A stretch of 64,000 nucleotides of DNA from JAWCQZ01 sp038869515 [NCBI: Halobacteria archaeon] (GTDB taxonomy: Archaea > Halobacteriota > Syntropharchaeia > JACQPP01), in assembly GCA_038869515.1 (NCBI GenBank), contig JAWCQZ010000006.1, forward strand, positions 1-64,000, written 5' to 3'. The notes under the pieces were generated by a model, which saw only the letters and a program-made list of their open reading frames with translations, did not search any database and had not been told where the DNA came from. Both the position numbers and the translations under genes were made by a program. Shown piece after piece: positions 24,910 through 32,774 of the stretch. The number at the start of each line of letters is the position of its first letter. Positions within the stretch are counted from its first letter, which is position 1.

Positions 24910-26100
24910 TCAATTGGACGAGGGCGGTTTCTGGGCGAGTTTGACGGAGAATCCTTGCCGCTTGGGGGGCGGGAGCCACAACTGCCACCCTCCCGCCAGG
25001 AGGTGCGCGGCCGCGTACTCGGGGACCTCGTGGAGCCCGGGACCGAGGTGGAATCGCTCGGGGCCGAGGCGGAACCGTATTTCTCCGGCCACCTCCAGGG
25101 CGACCGGGTCCCTCCCGAGGACCACCGCCTCCCTCAGGGGGTCGAAGTCCTTGAGGCGGTCGGGAGGGAGGGGCGTGACCTGGAGGGCGGTGGTCCCGTG
25201 GAGGCTGGTGGGGGTCCGGGCCAGCCGGTGGACGTCGCCGGTGACCAGCTGGTCGGGCTTGGCGAGCATGGGGACGGTCATCCGCTCCACCAGTTTGGCC
25301 CATGGAAACCCCTTGATCTGGTCGATCTCGCCCCGCTCCAGGATCCGCGCGAGGGCCTTCGGGTCGCGGCCCTTCGCAACCAGGCTGCGGGCCTGGGCGG
25401 GGGAGAGGAAGTCGAACTCCGACCGCACCCGGGCGACCGCCTCTTTCTCCGGCAGGGGGGCCAACTCCTCCAGGAGGGAGACGACCCGGCGGGCCATCCT
25501 GCGGCCCCACCCCCCCTCCGCGCGTATGCGGCGGGCCCTCGTCCCCTCCTCCCGGTAGAGGACGGAGCCCTCCAACTCCAGCCCGGTCGCGGTGATGTAG
25601 TCCACGATCTCCCTCCGCCCCGGGCCGCCGAGGGGGATCACCTCCGGGTCACGGACGTGGAGGTGGTAACCCTTCTGCCCCGAGAAGACCGTGGCGACGC
25701 TCTTCAGGGCGAAGTCGTCGAGGAGGAAGTCGAGGAGCTTCCGGGTCTCCTCCTGGATGCGCTTCAGGAGGGCCTCGTAGGTCCGCTGCTCGGGCGGCAC
25801 GCTCATCGGGTCCAAGTCGAGGTCGAAGAAGAGGTCGGCCCCGCGCCACCCCTTCTTGCCCATCACCGGCTCCCCGGGGCGGTCGAAGTAGGCGGAGGAG
25901 TAGAAGAGGTGGGCGGGGGCCTGGGACTTCACCGTGGCCCGGAGGGCCTCCACGGTGGGGAACGCCTTGTGGCGCTCCATCATCCTGTCCGGGAACATGA
26001 AGGCCCACTCGCGGCGGACCGGGTCGGGGGGGAACTCCAACTCGCGGGCCGCGTAGTAGCGGCGGAAGCACTCCCGGACAAACTGCGCCTCGGGGGTCAT
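24910..26100 (-). CDS. priS: DNA primase catalytic small subunit
   Basis: Predicted 396-aa archaeal primase small subunit, which makes RNA primers together with PriL. The catalytic DxD pair is in DLFFDLDLD (residues about 89-97) and the SGQKGYHLHV motif (140-149) matches the conserved SGxxGxH nucleotide-binding segment. The FMFPDRMMERHKAF region near the N-terminus and the C-terminal HRLARTPTSLHG segment are also typical. Length fits the family. It ends 7 bases from the stop of the convergent cysteine desulfurase homolog. No PriL gene is in the window. Confidence 0.92.
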   Translation of the reverse strand: MTPEAQFVRECFRRYYAARELEFPPDPVRREWAFMFPDRMMERHKAFPTVEALRATVKSQAPAHLFYSSAYFDRPGEPVMGKKGWRGADLFFDLDLDPMSVPPEQRTYEALLKRIQEETRKLLDFLLDDFALKSVATVFSGQKGYHLHVRDPEVIPLGGPGRREIVDYITATGLELEGSVLYREEGTRARRIRAEGGWGRRMARRVVSLLEELAPLPEKEAVARVRSEFDFLSPAQARSLVAKGRDPKALARILERGEIDQIKGFPWAKLVERMTVPMLAKPDQLVTGDVHRLARTPTSLHGTTALQVTPLPPDRLKDFDPLREAVVLGRDPVALEVAGEIRFRLGPERFHLGPGLHEVPEYAAAHLLAGGWQLWLPPPKRQGFSVKLAQKPPSSN

Positions 26101-26389
26101 GGCGGAACAGGTGGCTCCCGACGTTTAGCCCTTGGGGAGTTGCGGAGGGGGGCCGTCCCCGTCCCCCTCCCTCGGCCGAAGGAGGGTCCCGGAGCGGCCT
26201 TCGGGGGCTCGTGCCCCCTCCCCGTCCAGCGCGAGACCGGGAGCGCGCGGGGCCCGCCGGTCCGCCCCCCCTGGACGCCGGAGGTCAAGGGGGTGCGCCG
26301 GGCGGAGGGTGAAAGTGGGTGCGACTTTCAACGCTTTTCGCTCTACAGGGCAGCCGGATGCCGATGTCCCCAGCCTTTTTCGCCCACGG

Positions 26390-27538
26390 ATGCGACGGCT
26401 CGCCATGGCCATCCCCCGGGACGCCCAGGGCCCCCTCGAGGTCCCGCCCGAGCTCTGGACGGTCCCGGGCATCCGCAGGGAGAGCAGCCTGGAGGCCGCC
26501 GCCGACCGGGAGGCGCCCCTCCACTACTTCTTCACGCCGGTGGCGAAGGCGCGCTTCCTCAAGGGGCTCCTGCCGGTCCTCTGGTTCCGCATCCCGAGCC
26601 TCGCCCTGCGGCTCTGGAGGGGGAGGCGGTCGGCCTCGGTCCGGCCCGCCGGGACGAAGTTTCCCGGGAGTCCGGCCGAACTGACCGCGGCCCTGAAGGC
26701 GGAGGCGGCGCGGCTCGGCCTCAGGGCGGGCGTCGCGAAGTATGACCCCCTCTACGTCTTCTCCGAATTCCGGGGCTACTACCGGTTCGCGACCGTGGTC
26801 CCGCTCATCCACGAGCAGCGCCACGCCGAGACCAACACGCTGCCGTCGTGGAGAGCGGAGAACGAGGCGATGGCGGCCTACGCGCGGCTGGCGCGCCGGG
26901 GGTTCAAACTCGCCCGGTGGCTCCGGAGGCGGGGCTACCGCGTCCAGTTCCACGACCCGATGCTCGGGGACGCCATCTACCAGAGGTTCGCGGTGGAGGC
27001 GGGGCTGGGACAGATGGGCGGGAACGGGCAGCTGCTCTCCCCCGACTTCGGCTCCCGCCTGCGGCTGATGCTCCTGACCACCGACGCCCCCCTCCTCCCC
27101 GACGGGCCGGTGGACTACGGCATCCCGGGCCTATGCGCGAAGTGCCAGGTCTGCATCCAGAGGTGCCCCGCGCGGGCGCTGGGACGGGAGGTCGTCGAAT
27201 ACCGCGGCGTCTGGAAATACAAGACCGCGACCGAGCGCTGCTTCCCCCTGGTCCTGAACTACAAGGGGTGCGCGGTTTGCATGAAGGTCTGCCCCGTCCA
27301 GAAGTTCGGTCTGAGGCCGGTCCTGGAGCACTACAAGAGGACGGGAGAAATCCTCGGCAAGGGGGGCGCGGACCTGGAGTTCTACGAACTTCCTGGCAAG
27401 GGCGCCTTCGGGCCCGGGGAGTTGCCCGCCTGGAGGCCGGAGGAGTTCCGCGTGAAGGGGTGGCACGGGCCGCCGACGAAGCCGGTGGCGGCGCATCGAG
27501 TGCCGAAGGGGTCGGGCAACGGTCCCGGGGGCCGGTAA
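26390..27538 (+). CDS. QueG/reductive-dehalogenase-like 4Fe-4S protein
   Basis: Predicted 382-aa protein. The C-terminal third has two ferredoxin-type clusters, CAKCQVCIQRCP and CAVCMKVCP, and the segment before them (AGLGQMGGNGQLLSPDFGSR) resembles the corrinoid-binding region shared by epoxyqueuosine reductase and reductive dehalogenases. No Tat signal peptide is seen, so it is probably cytoplasmic. B12 dependence would fit the cobalamin theme of the window. Substrate cannot be told from sequence; archaea do not make queuosine by the bacterial route, so a different reduction is likely. Start ATG 26390 or 26405; the longer open frame upstream is GC-rich noise. Confidence 0.7.
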   Translation: MRRLAMAIPRDAQGPLEVPPELWTVPGIRRESSLEAAADREAPLHYFFTPVAKARFLKGLLPVLWFRIPSLALRLWRGRRSASVRPAGTKFPGSPAELTAALKAEAARLGLRAGVAKYDPLYVFSEFRGYYRFATVVPLIHEQRHAETNTLPSWRAENEAMAAYARLARRGFKLARWLRRRGYRVQFHDPMLGDAIYQRFAVEAGLGQMGGNGQLLSPDFGSRLRLMLLTTDAPLLPDGPVDYGIPGLCAKCQVCIQRCPARALGREVVEYRGVWKYKTATERCFPLVLNYKGCAVCMKVCPVQKFGLRPVLEHYKRTGEILGKGGADLEFYELPGKGAFGPGELPAWRPEEFRVKGWHGPPTKPVAAHRVPKGSGNGPGGR

Positions 27539-27568
27539 CCTTCTTTTTGCAGACGACGGTCTCCCGGC

Positions 27569-27832
27569 GTGGCCTTCTCCGTCTCCCCGACTCCTCTCCA
27601 GCAGCAGCGGCTCGACGAGGCGCGCCGGGTCGCCCGCAAGTGGGTCGCCCCCCGGGCCGCCGGGATTGGCGGGAAGAACGAGGTGCCGAGGGGCCTCCTC
27701 CGGAGGGAGCAACGGCGGAGGCCCCTCCCCACGATCTCCCTCGGGAAGCGCTTCCCCTGCTTCGCACTCACCGAGCGGCAGGCGGGGGATGGCGCGGCGC
27801 GGGTCATGGGAGCCGCCGGGGACGATCCGTGA
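27569..27832 (+). pseudogene. Truncated acyl-CoA dehydrogenase N-terminus
   Basis: The first 45 residues (from a GTG, containing QQQRLDEARRVARKWVAPRA) look like the N-terminal helix of an acyl-CoA dehydrogenase; the remaining 40 are Arg/Gly-rich and unrelated. Its stop overlaps the GTG start of a full acyl-CoA dehydrogenase. Probably a decayed paralog or the remains of a partial duplication; a short real protein cannot be excluded. Confidence 0.45.
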
Positions 27833-29070
27833 ACACCCGTGAAGGGCAGGTAGCCGTGGACCTCGCCCTGCCACCCCACCTCGCGGAGCTGCAGGCGAAA
27901 GTGCGGGGATTCGCCGAGGGGCCGATGCGGGCCGCGGCCCCGGCGGCCGAGGCGCGGGAGGAGTATCCGCAGGAGTTCGCCCGGGAGGCGCTGAGGTTCG
28001 CCCGGGCTCTCGACATCCTCGACCTGCGGCGGATGATTGCGATGCCGGGGACCGCGGTCCCGTGGGCGGCCGACAAGCACTTCGCCACGGTTCTCGTCGT
28101 CGAAGAGCTCGCGCGCGGGGACGTCGGACTCACGATGAACCTCCCCGGCCCGCAGCTCGGGGGCTCGGCGCTGATGGTCGTCGGCACCGAGGCGCAGAAG
28201 GCGCGCTGGCTCAAACCCTTCACCGGCCCGGAGCCCGCCTGGGGGGCGATGGCGATGACCGAGCCCGGGGCGGGGAGCGACACCGCCTCCATCCGGACGA
28301 CAGCGGTGCGCGACGGGGACTCCTGGGTCCTCAGCGGCGAGAAGGTCTTCTGCACCTCCGGGGGCCTGGGGCTGGAGCGCTCGAAGGGGTGGGTCGTGGT
28401 CTGGGCGAAGGTGGTGAACAAGGGGGCATCCGGAGACGCCGTCAAGCACGCCGCCATGCGCCCCTTCCTCGTCCCCGCCGGAACGCCGGGGGTCCGGGTC
28501 ACCAAGCACGAGCGGAAGATGGGCATCCGCGCCTCCGACACGGTCGCCTTCGTGATGGAGGAGGCGCGAATCCCCGCCGACCATCTTCTCGGCGCCGAGG
28601 GGGATGATGCCGGGTTCAAGGGGGCGATGCAGACATTCAACGTCGGCCGCCTCAACGTGGCCGCCATCGGCCTCGGCATCGCCCGGGCGGCGCTCGACCT
28701 CCTGCGGGAACTGCTCGGGCCGGTCCCCGCCGTCCACTCGCTGACGGCGGCCCAGCGCGAACTCCTCCGGATGGAGGCGGAGTTGCAGGCGGCCCGCCTC
28801 CTCACCTGGCGCGCTGCGTGGCTCGCCGACCGGGGACTCCCGATGGCGGCGGAGGCTTCGATGGCGAAGGTGGTGGCGGGGCGGGCGGCGGCTTCGATTC
28901 CGCAGAGGTGCGCGGCGCTGGCGGGGCCGCTCGGGGTGCGGGCGCGGGACCGGTTCGAGCGGCTGGTGCGGGATTCGAAAATCGTGGACATCTTCGAGGG
29001 GACCGGGCAAATCAACACCCTGATTGTGGCGCGGAGGATTCTGGGGTATTCGAGGGAGCAGTTGAAATGA
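27829..29070 (+). CDS. Acyl-CoA dehydrogenase
   Basis: Predicted 413-aa FAD enzyme that oxidises acyl-CoA to enoyl-CoA, passing electrons to ETF. Family motifs are present in order: EELARGDVGL, the FAD-binding WGAMAMTEPGAGSD, SGEKVFCTSGG, the middle beta domain, FNVGRLNVAAIGLGIARA, and the C-terminal IVDIFEGTGQINTLIVARRI. Length fits the family. The start is a GTG that overlaps the stop of a short upstream frame resembling an acyl-CoA dehydrogenase N-terminus. No ETF genes are adjacent. Chain-length specificity cannot be read from the sequence. Confidence 0.88.
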   Translation: MNTREGQVAVDLALPPHLAELQAKVRGFAEGPMRAAAPAAEAREEYPQEFAREALRFARALDILDLRRMIAMPGTAVPWAADKHFATVLVVEELARGDVGLTMNLPGPQLGGSALMVVGTEAQKARWLKPFTGPEPAWGAMAMTEPGAGSDTASIRTTAVRDGDSWVLSGEKVFCTSGGLGLERSKGWVVVWAKVVNKGASGDAVKHAAMRPFLVPAGTPGVRVTKHERKMGIRASDTVAFVMEEARIPADHLLGAEGDDAGFKGAMQTFNVGRLNVAAIGLGIARAALDLLRELLGPVPAVHSLTAAQRELLRMEAELQAARLLTWRAAWLADRGLPMAAEASMAKVVAGRAAASIPQRCAALAGPLGVRARDRFERLVRDSKIVDIFEGTGQINTLIVARRILGYSREQLK

Positions 29071-29086
29071 CGAAATCCGAATCCTC

Positions 29087-30130
29087 TCAACCGCTCGTCC
29101 CCGGCATGGAGAACCGGTCGGGATGGAGAAGTTTCGCGATGCTCCGGACCGCCTCGGCGTTGCGGACCCCGGGGGTGAGCGCCGCATAGGGCAGGGCGAG
29201 GAAACAGTCGCTCTTCACCGCCGTTAAATTCCGGAAGGCCGGGTTCGTCTTCATGAAATCGCGCTTGTGCTGCCAGGTCACCTCGCCGTAGTCGACAATC
29301 ACGATGCACTCCGGATTCCGGGAGGCGACCTGCTCCCACGAAACCGTCGTCCACGTTTTCTTGAGGTCCGCAAAAATGTTCACGCCCCCGGCCCGTTCGA
29401 TGAGGTCGGTCGGAATCGAGAGCCCGGGAGCGGTGAAGGGGGCGTCCTCGGCGCTGTCGTAAACGAATACCCGGACGGGCTTCGAGCCTCGGACCCGGTC
29501 TCTCACTTCCGCAAGAATCGCCTGCTGCGAGGCGACGAGTTCCTCCGCCTTCGGTGTGACGTTGAAGATGGCCCCGATGTTGCGGATGTCGCCAAAAGTC
29601 TCCTCGATGCTCGTCGCGTTCTTCCCGGGCATCACGTGGGCGCACGACTCGGTCAGGACGTAGGTCTTCACTCCGCGCTGCGCGAGGTGGTTCGGGGTCA
29701 TGCCCGCCGCCTCCCCCAGTCCGTAGTTCCAGCCGGCGAAGAGGAAGTCGGGGTTGACACCCAGGAGCGGTTCAAGTTCGATGTATTTTTTCGAGATGAC
29801 CTTGACCTTCTCGAAGTCGCTGCGGAGTTCCGGCAGAATCTCCCGGTCCTGGAAACCGGCGATGCCCGCCATCCGGTCCGCGAGGCCCAGGGCGAGCATC
29901 ATCTCGACCATGTTGATGTCGTTCGCGACCGCCCGCTTCGGGGATGCGTTGAAGGTGAGCCCCTCACCGCAACTCGTGACGGTCACAGGGTATCCCGCCT
30001 CCGCCGCGTGCACTCTTCCATCACCGGGGTTCGAGGTGCAGGCGCTGAGCAGCAAGACAGGGATGACGAACCCGGCGAACGTCGCGAGGAGGCGAGGGGG
30101 GGCGCAGGTGGCGGCGCGTCGTCCCCTCAT
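29087..30130 (-). CDS. ABC transporter substrate-binding lipoprotein (BtuF/FepB family)
   Basis: Predicted 347-aa extracellular binding protein. A lipobox-like LLLSAC puts the lipid-anchor cysteine at residue 31. The class III fold is recognisable from NASPKRAVANDINMVEMMLA, ELEPLLGVNPDFLFAGW and the C-terminal NPECIVIVDYGE and NPAFRNLTAVK. It is the last gene of a permease-ATPase-binding protein operon with 4-base overlaps. The family binds cobalamin, heme or ferric chelates. Cobalamin is favoured here because of the divergent regulator and the B12-dependent enzymes nearby, but this is inference. Confidence 0.88.
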   Translation of the reverse strand: MRGRRAATCAPPRLLATFAGFVIPVLLLSACTSNPGDGRVHAAEAGYPVTVTSCGEGLTFNASPKRAVANDINMVEMMLALGLADRMAGIAGFQDREILPELRSDFEKVKVISKKYIELEPLLGVNPDFLFAGWNYGLGEAAGMTPNHLAQRGVKTYVLTESCAHVMPGKNATSIEETFGDIRNIGAIFNVTPKAEELVASQQAILAEVRDRVRGSKPVRVFVYDSAEDAPFTAPGLSIPTDLIERAGGVNIFADLKKTWTTVSWEQVASRNPECIVIVDYGEVTWQHKRDFMKTNPAFRNLTAVKSDCFLALPYAALTPGVRNAEAVRSIAKLLHPDRFSMPGTSG

Positions 30131-30927
30131 GGCTCCCTCCGAGGCGTGTTCCCGGACGACGGGGACGGCAGCGTGGGAACGATGTGCCGCCTGCCGTTGC
30201 CGGGGTGCGTCACCAGCGCCGCGTCGACGCCGAAGACGGAGCGGATGACTCGGGGCTCGATGGCCTCGTCGGGAGTCCCGGACGCGTAGATCTTGCCTCC
30301 GGCAAGAATGTGCGCCTGGTCGCAGTAGGCGGCGGCGAGGTTGAGGTCGTGGAGGGCGGCCAGCACCGTCACCCCCAGACCGGAGAGGAGTTCGAGGACC
30401 TCCAGCTGGTAGCGGACGTCGAGGTGGTTCGTGGGTTCGTCGAGGAGGAGATGGTCCGCCTGCTGGGCCAGGGCCCGGGCAATCAGGACGCGCTGCTTCT
30501 CGCCTCCCGAGAGAGCGAGGAAACTCCTCTCCGCGAAGCGCTCCATCCCGACTCGCTGAAGGGCTTCTGCGACCAGACGATGGTCTTCAGAGTTGTCCGG
30601 GTCGAACGCCGCCTTGTGGGGGGCGCGGCCGAGCATCACCATCTCCCAGACCGAGTAGTCGAACTCGACGGAGGCCTCCTGGGCTACGACCGCCAGGCGC
30701 CGGGCCACCTCCCGGGGCTCCATCGCGTGCACGCTCTTTCCATCGAGCGCCACCTCCCCGGAACGGGGGCGGTGCATGCGATAGATGGTCCGGAGCAGTG
30801 TCGATTTTCCGCTGCCGTTGGGCCCGAGGAGCCCGACGAATGTCCCGTCCTCGACCCGCAGGGAGACCGATTCGAGGATTCGGTGACCCCCCAGCTCCAC
30901 GGAAACGTCGCGCACTTCGATGCTCAT
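30127..30927 (-). CDS. ABC transporter ATP-binding protein (BtuD/FecE family)
   Basis: Predicted 266-aa ATPase that powers import through the neighbouring permease. Walker A GPNGSGKST is at residues 35-43, the signature LSGGEKQRV at 139-147 and Walker B LLLDEPTNHLD at 160-170, followed by the switch histidine in LAALHDLN. Start and stop overlap the flanking genes by 4 bases each, so the three subunits are translationally coupled. Confidence 0.92.
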   Translation of the reverse strand: MSIEVRDVSVELGGHRILESVSLRVEDGTFVGLLGPNGSGKSTLLRTIYRMHRPRSGEVALDGKSVHAMEPREVARRLAVVAQEASVEFDYSVWEMVMLGRAPHKAAFDPDNSEDHRLVAEALQRVGMERFAERSFLALSGGEKQRVLIARALAQQADHLLLDEPTNHLDVRYQLEVLELLSGLGVTVLAALHDLNLAAAYCDQAHILAGGKIYASGTPDEAIEPRVIRSVFGVDAALVTHPGNGRRHIVPTLPSPSSGNTPRREP

Positions 30928-32039
30928 GACCTACTCCCGAAGGAGTACACGCTCCTCCGCAGCAGCAGCAGGAAAAACGGCGCCCCCAGGAACGCGGTGA
31001 TGACCCCGATGGGCATCTCTTGGGGAGCCACGATGGTCCGGGCCAGCAGGTCCCCCCAGACCATGAACGAAGCCCCCAGGAGCGCGCCGACCGGGAGCGC
31101 CGCGCGGTGGTCCGAGCCGAAGAGCAGCCGTGTCATGTGCGGAACCACCAGGCCCACGAACCCGATGGCGCCGCTCGCGGCCACGGCGACCCCCGTCATG
31201 AGAGAGGCGGTGACGAACAGGCCCCGGCGGAGAGCCGCAACGTCGACGCCGAGGGAGAGCGCCGCCTCCTCGCCCAGGGAGAGCGCGTTCGTCGAGCGCG
31301 CCCGGGCCATGGCGTAGAGGAGGCCCAAGATGAGGACGATGGCTGGCGCCGCAAGCAGCGACCAGGAGGCACGCCCGAAACTCCCGAGGAGCCAGAAGAG
31401 GACGGCCTGGCTGGCCCGGGGGTCGGCCCAGAAGACGAGGAAGCCTGTGATGGCCTGGAATACGAAGGCCATCGCAACTCCGACGAGGACCAGGCGCAGG
31501 GGGTTGATGCGGCCGCGCTCCTGGGCGATGGCGAAGACGGCAACCATTGCCACGAGGGCCCCCAGGAACCCGCCCACGGAGATGGCGTAAATCCCGAACG
31601 CGCCCAACGCCCCGAGAAGAATGACGCCCGCCGCCCCGACCGAGGCCCCCGCCGAAAGCCCCAGAATGAATGGGTCGGCGAGCGGATTGCGCACGAGGGC
31701 CTGGATGACCGTGCCCGCCACGGTCAGGGCCGCCCCCACCACCGCAGCCAGAAACACCCGCGGCAGGCGCAACTCCCAGACGATCTGCTCGTGGCCCTGC
31801 GGCCAGTTCTGTGCCGAGCCGCCGAACAGTTTGCTCCAAACAATGGACCATACATCGGTCGGGCTGATGGGGACCGAGCCCCACGTGACCCCGCCGGTCA
31901 CAGAGACCCCGAGGAGCACGGCCAGCACCGCCACCACCAGCGTGAGGGGTGCCCCGCCGAACATGCCGCGGCGCCGGGGCCTCGACCCGGGTGCTGGGGA
32001 GGCGCCTGGAAGCGTGGCGCTCACGGCCCATTGCCTCAT
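30924..32039 (-). CDS. ABC transporter permease (BtuC/FecCD family)
   Basis: Predicted 371-aa membrane subunit with about ten transmembrane segments. Family motifs include ELRLPRVFLAAVVGAALTVA, QALVRNPLADPFILGLSAGA and, near the end, GAIGFVGLVVPHMTR, which contacts the ATPase. The start is taken at the ATG at 32039 (MRQW), which overlaps the stop of a 29-codon leader frame as ATGA; earlier in-frame ATGs exist but would place a long charged tail before the first membrane segment. Together with the next two genes it forms an importer for cobalamin or a related chelate. Confidence 0.88.
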   Translation of the reverse strand: MRQWAVSATLPGASPAPGSRPRRRGMFGGAPLTLVVAVLAVLLGVSVTGGVTWGSVPISPTDVWSIVWSKLFGGSAQNWPQGHEQIVWELRLPRVFLAAVVGAALTVAGTVIQALVRNPLADPFILGLSAGASVGAAGVILLGALGAFGIYAISVGGFLGALVAMVAVFAIAQERGRINPLRLVLVGVAMAFVFQAITGFLVFWADPRASQAVLFWLLGSFGRASWSLLAAPAIVLILGLLYAMARARSTNALSLGEEAALSLGVDVAALRRGLFVTASLMTGVAVAASGAIGFVGLVVPHMTRLLFGSDHRAALPVGALLGASFMVWGDLLARTIVAPQEMPIGVITAFLGAPFFLLLLRRSVYSFGSRS

Positions 32040-32125
32040 TCCCTCGCCAGGAGCATCGCCATGCATGGACAGCCCGCCTCGCCGTGCTGGGCGTCGCACG
32101 CCAGGTGAAACCGCTCAAGCCGCAT
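32036..32125 (-). CDS. 29-aa Cys/His-rich leader ORF of the ABC operon
   Basis: A 29-codon frame begins at an ATG placed about 28-39 bases downstream of a TATA-like element (32153-32164), so it would be the first codon of a leaderless transcript. Its TGA overlaps the permease ATG at 32039 (ATGA). The peptide contains His7, Cys10, His14, Cys19 and Cys21 (ending GCPCMAMLLARE), which could bind a metal. It may be a real microprotein or a leader whose translation controls the permease. No homolog is known to me. Confidence 0.45.
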   Translation of the reverse strand: MRLERFHLACDAQHGEAGCPCMAMLLARE

Positions 32126-32152
32126 GGTTGGTCGGGCCGGAGGCTGCGGAAT

Positions 32153-32199
32153 GGTTTAAATATAGTTTTTTAGGTATAATATGTTATCCAAATAGGTAT
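32153..32199. promoter_or_regulatory. Divergent promoter with two TAGGTAT direct repeats
   Basis: An AT-rich island in GC-rich DNA. TATA-like elements: TTTAAATATAG near 32155-32165, usable by the minus-strand ABC operon, and GTATAATATG near 32174-32183, usable by the regulator at 32202. TAGGTAT occurs at 32171-32177 and 32193-32199, 22 bp apart (two helical turns, same face), overlapping the regulator's promoter and start. A candidate binding site for the adjacent winged-helix protein. Confidence 0.55.
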
Positions 32200-32201
32200 C
32201 A

Positions 32202-32717
32202 ATGTTGCTGAAAACAGTAGCCAGCCCCACCCGGGTCAAAATCCTCAAACTTCTCCTCCAGGAGGAACTCCACATCTCCGCCCTGGCGAGAAGGTTGGGC
32301 ATCTCGGTCCCGGTGGCCGGGAAACACATCCGGAGGCTTGAAAAGGAGGGCCTGATTGAGCGCCGGCCCGTCGGCCGTTCCCACGTTCTCCGTCCTCGGT
32401 TGGACCGGCTCTACGCCGACCTCGAACTGCTCTGCGACAACAGGACCGTCGAAGTAGGTCCGGGCTCCACCCTCGTTGAGGCGCTTCAGCGGTCCGGTGT
32501 GGCCGTCGAGAAGCAGGGGGACCGGGAGTGGATGATTTCAGTGGATGGTTTGCCGGGCTACTTCGTCTACGAGGTGGACGGGAAGATGCCCGAGGTCAGC
32601 ATTGGCAGATACAGGGTCGAGCGGGATGTGACCATTGTGGTGCGCCGCATCGTCCCGGTGCCGGTCAAGCGGGTTAGAGTCCGGATTTCCAGAGAGAAAT
32701 CGTCCAAACAAGCGTGA
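32202..32717 (+). CDS. wHTH regulator with transcobalamin-like (DUF4430) domain
   Basis: Predicted 171-aa protein. Residues 5-65 are an ArsR-type winged helix (VKILKLLLQEELHISALARR, then VPVAGKHIRRLEKEGLIERR). Residues about 81-150 resemble the beta-grasp DUF4430 domain found at the C-terminus of transcobalamin-like proteins: a GSTLVEALQRSG helix, a DGLPGYFVYEVDGK strand-turn and a final strand pair ending VTIVVRRI. The C-terminal tail is basic. It is divergent from a BtuFCD-type transporter, so a ligand-sensing regulator of cobalamin uptake is a good hypothesis. The domain call rests on pattern only. Start lies about 20-30 bases after a TATA-like element. Confidence 0.7.
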   Translation: MLLKTVASPTRVKILKLLLQEELHISALARRLGISVPVAGKHIRRLEKEGLIERRPVGRSHVLRPRLDRLYADLELLCDNRTVEVGPGSTLVEALQRSGVAVEKQGDREWMISVDGLPGYFVYEVDGKMPEVSIGRYRVERDVTIVVRRIVPVPVKRVRVRISREKSSKQA

Positions 32718-32774
32718 GGCATCCCTGGGCAGCCCGTGGGTGAGGGGCTCGCGGCGGGCGATGGGGGCACTTTT

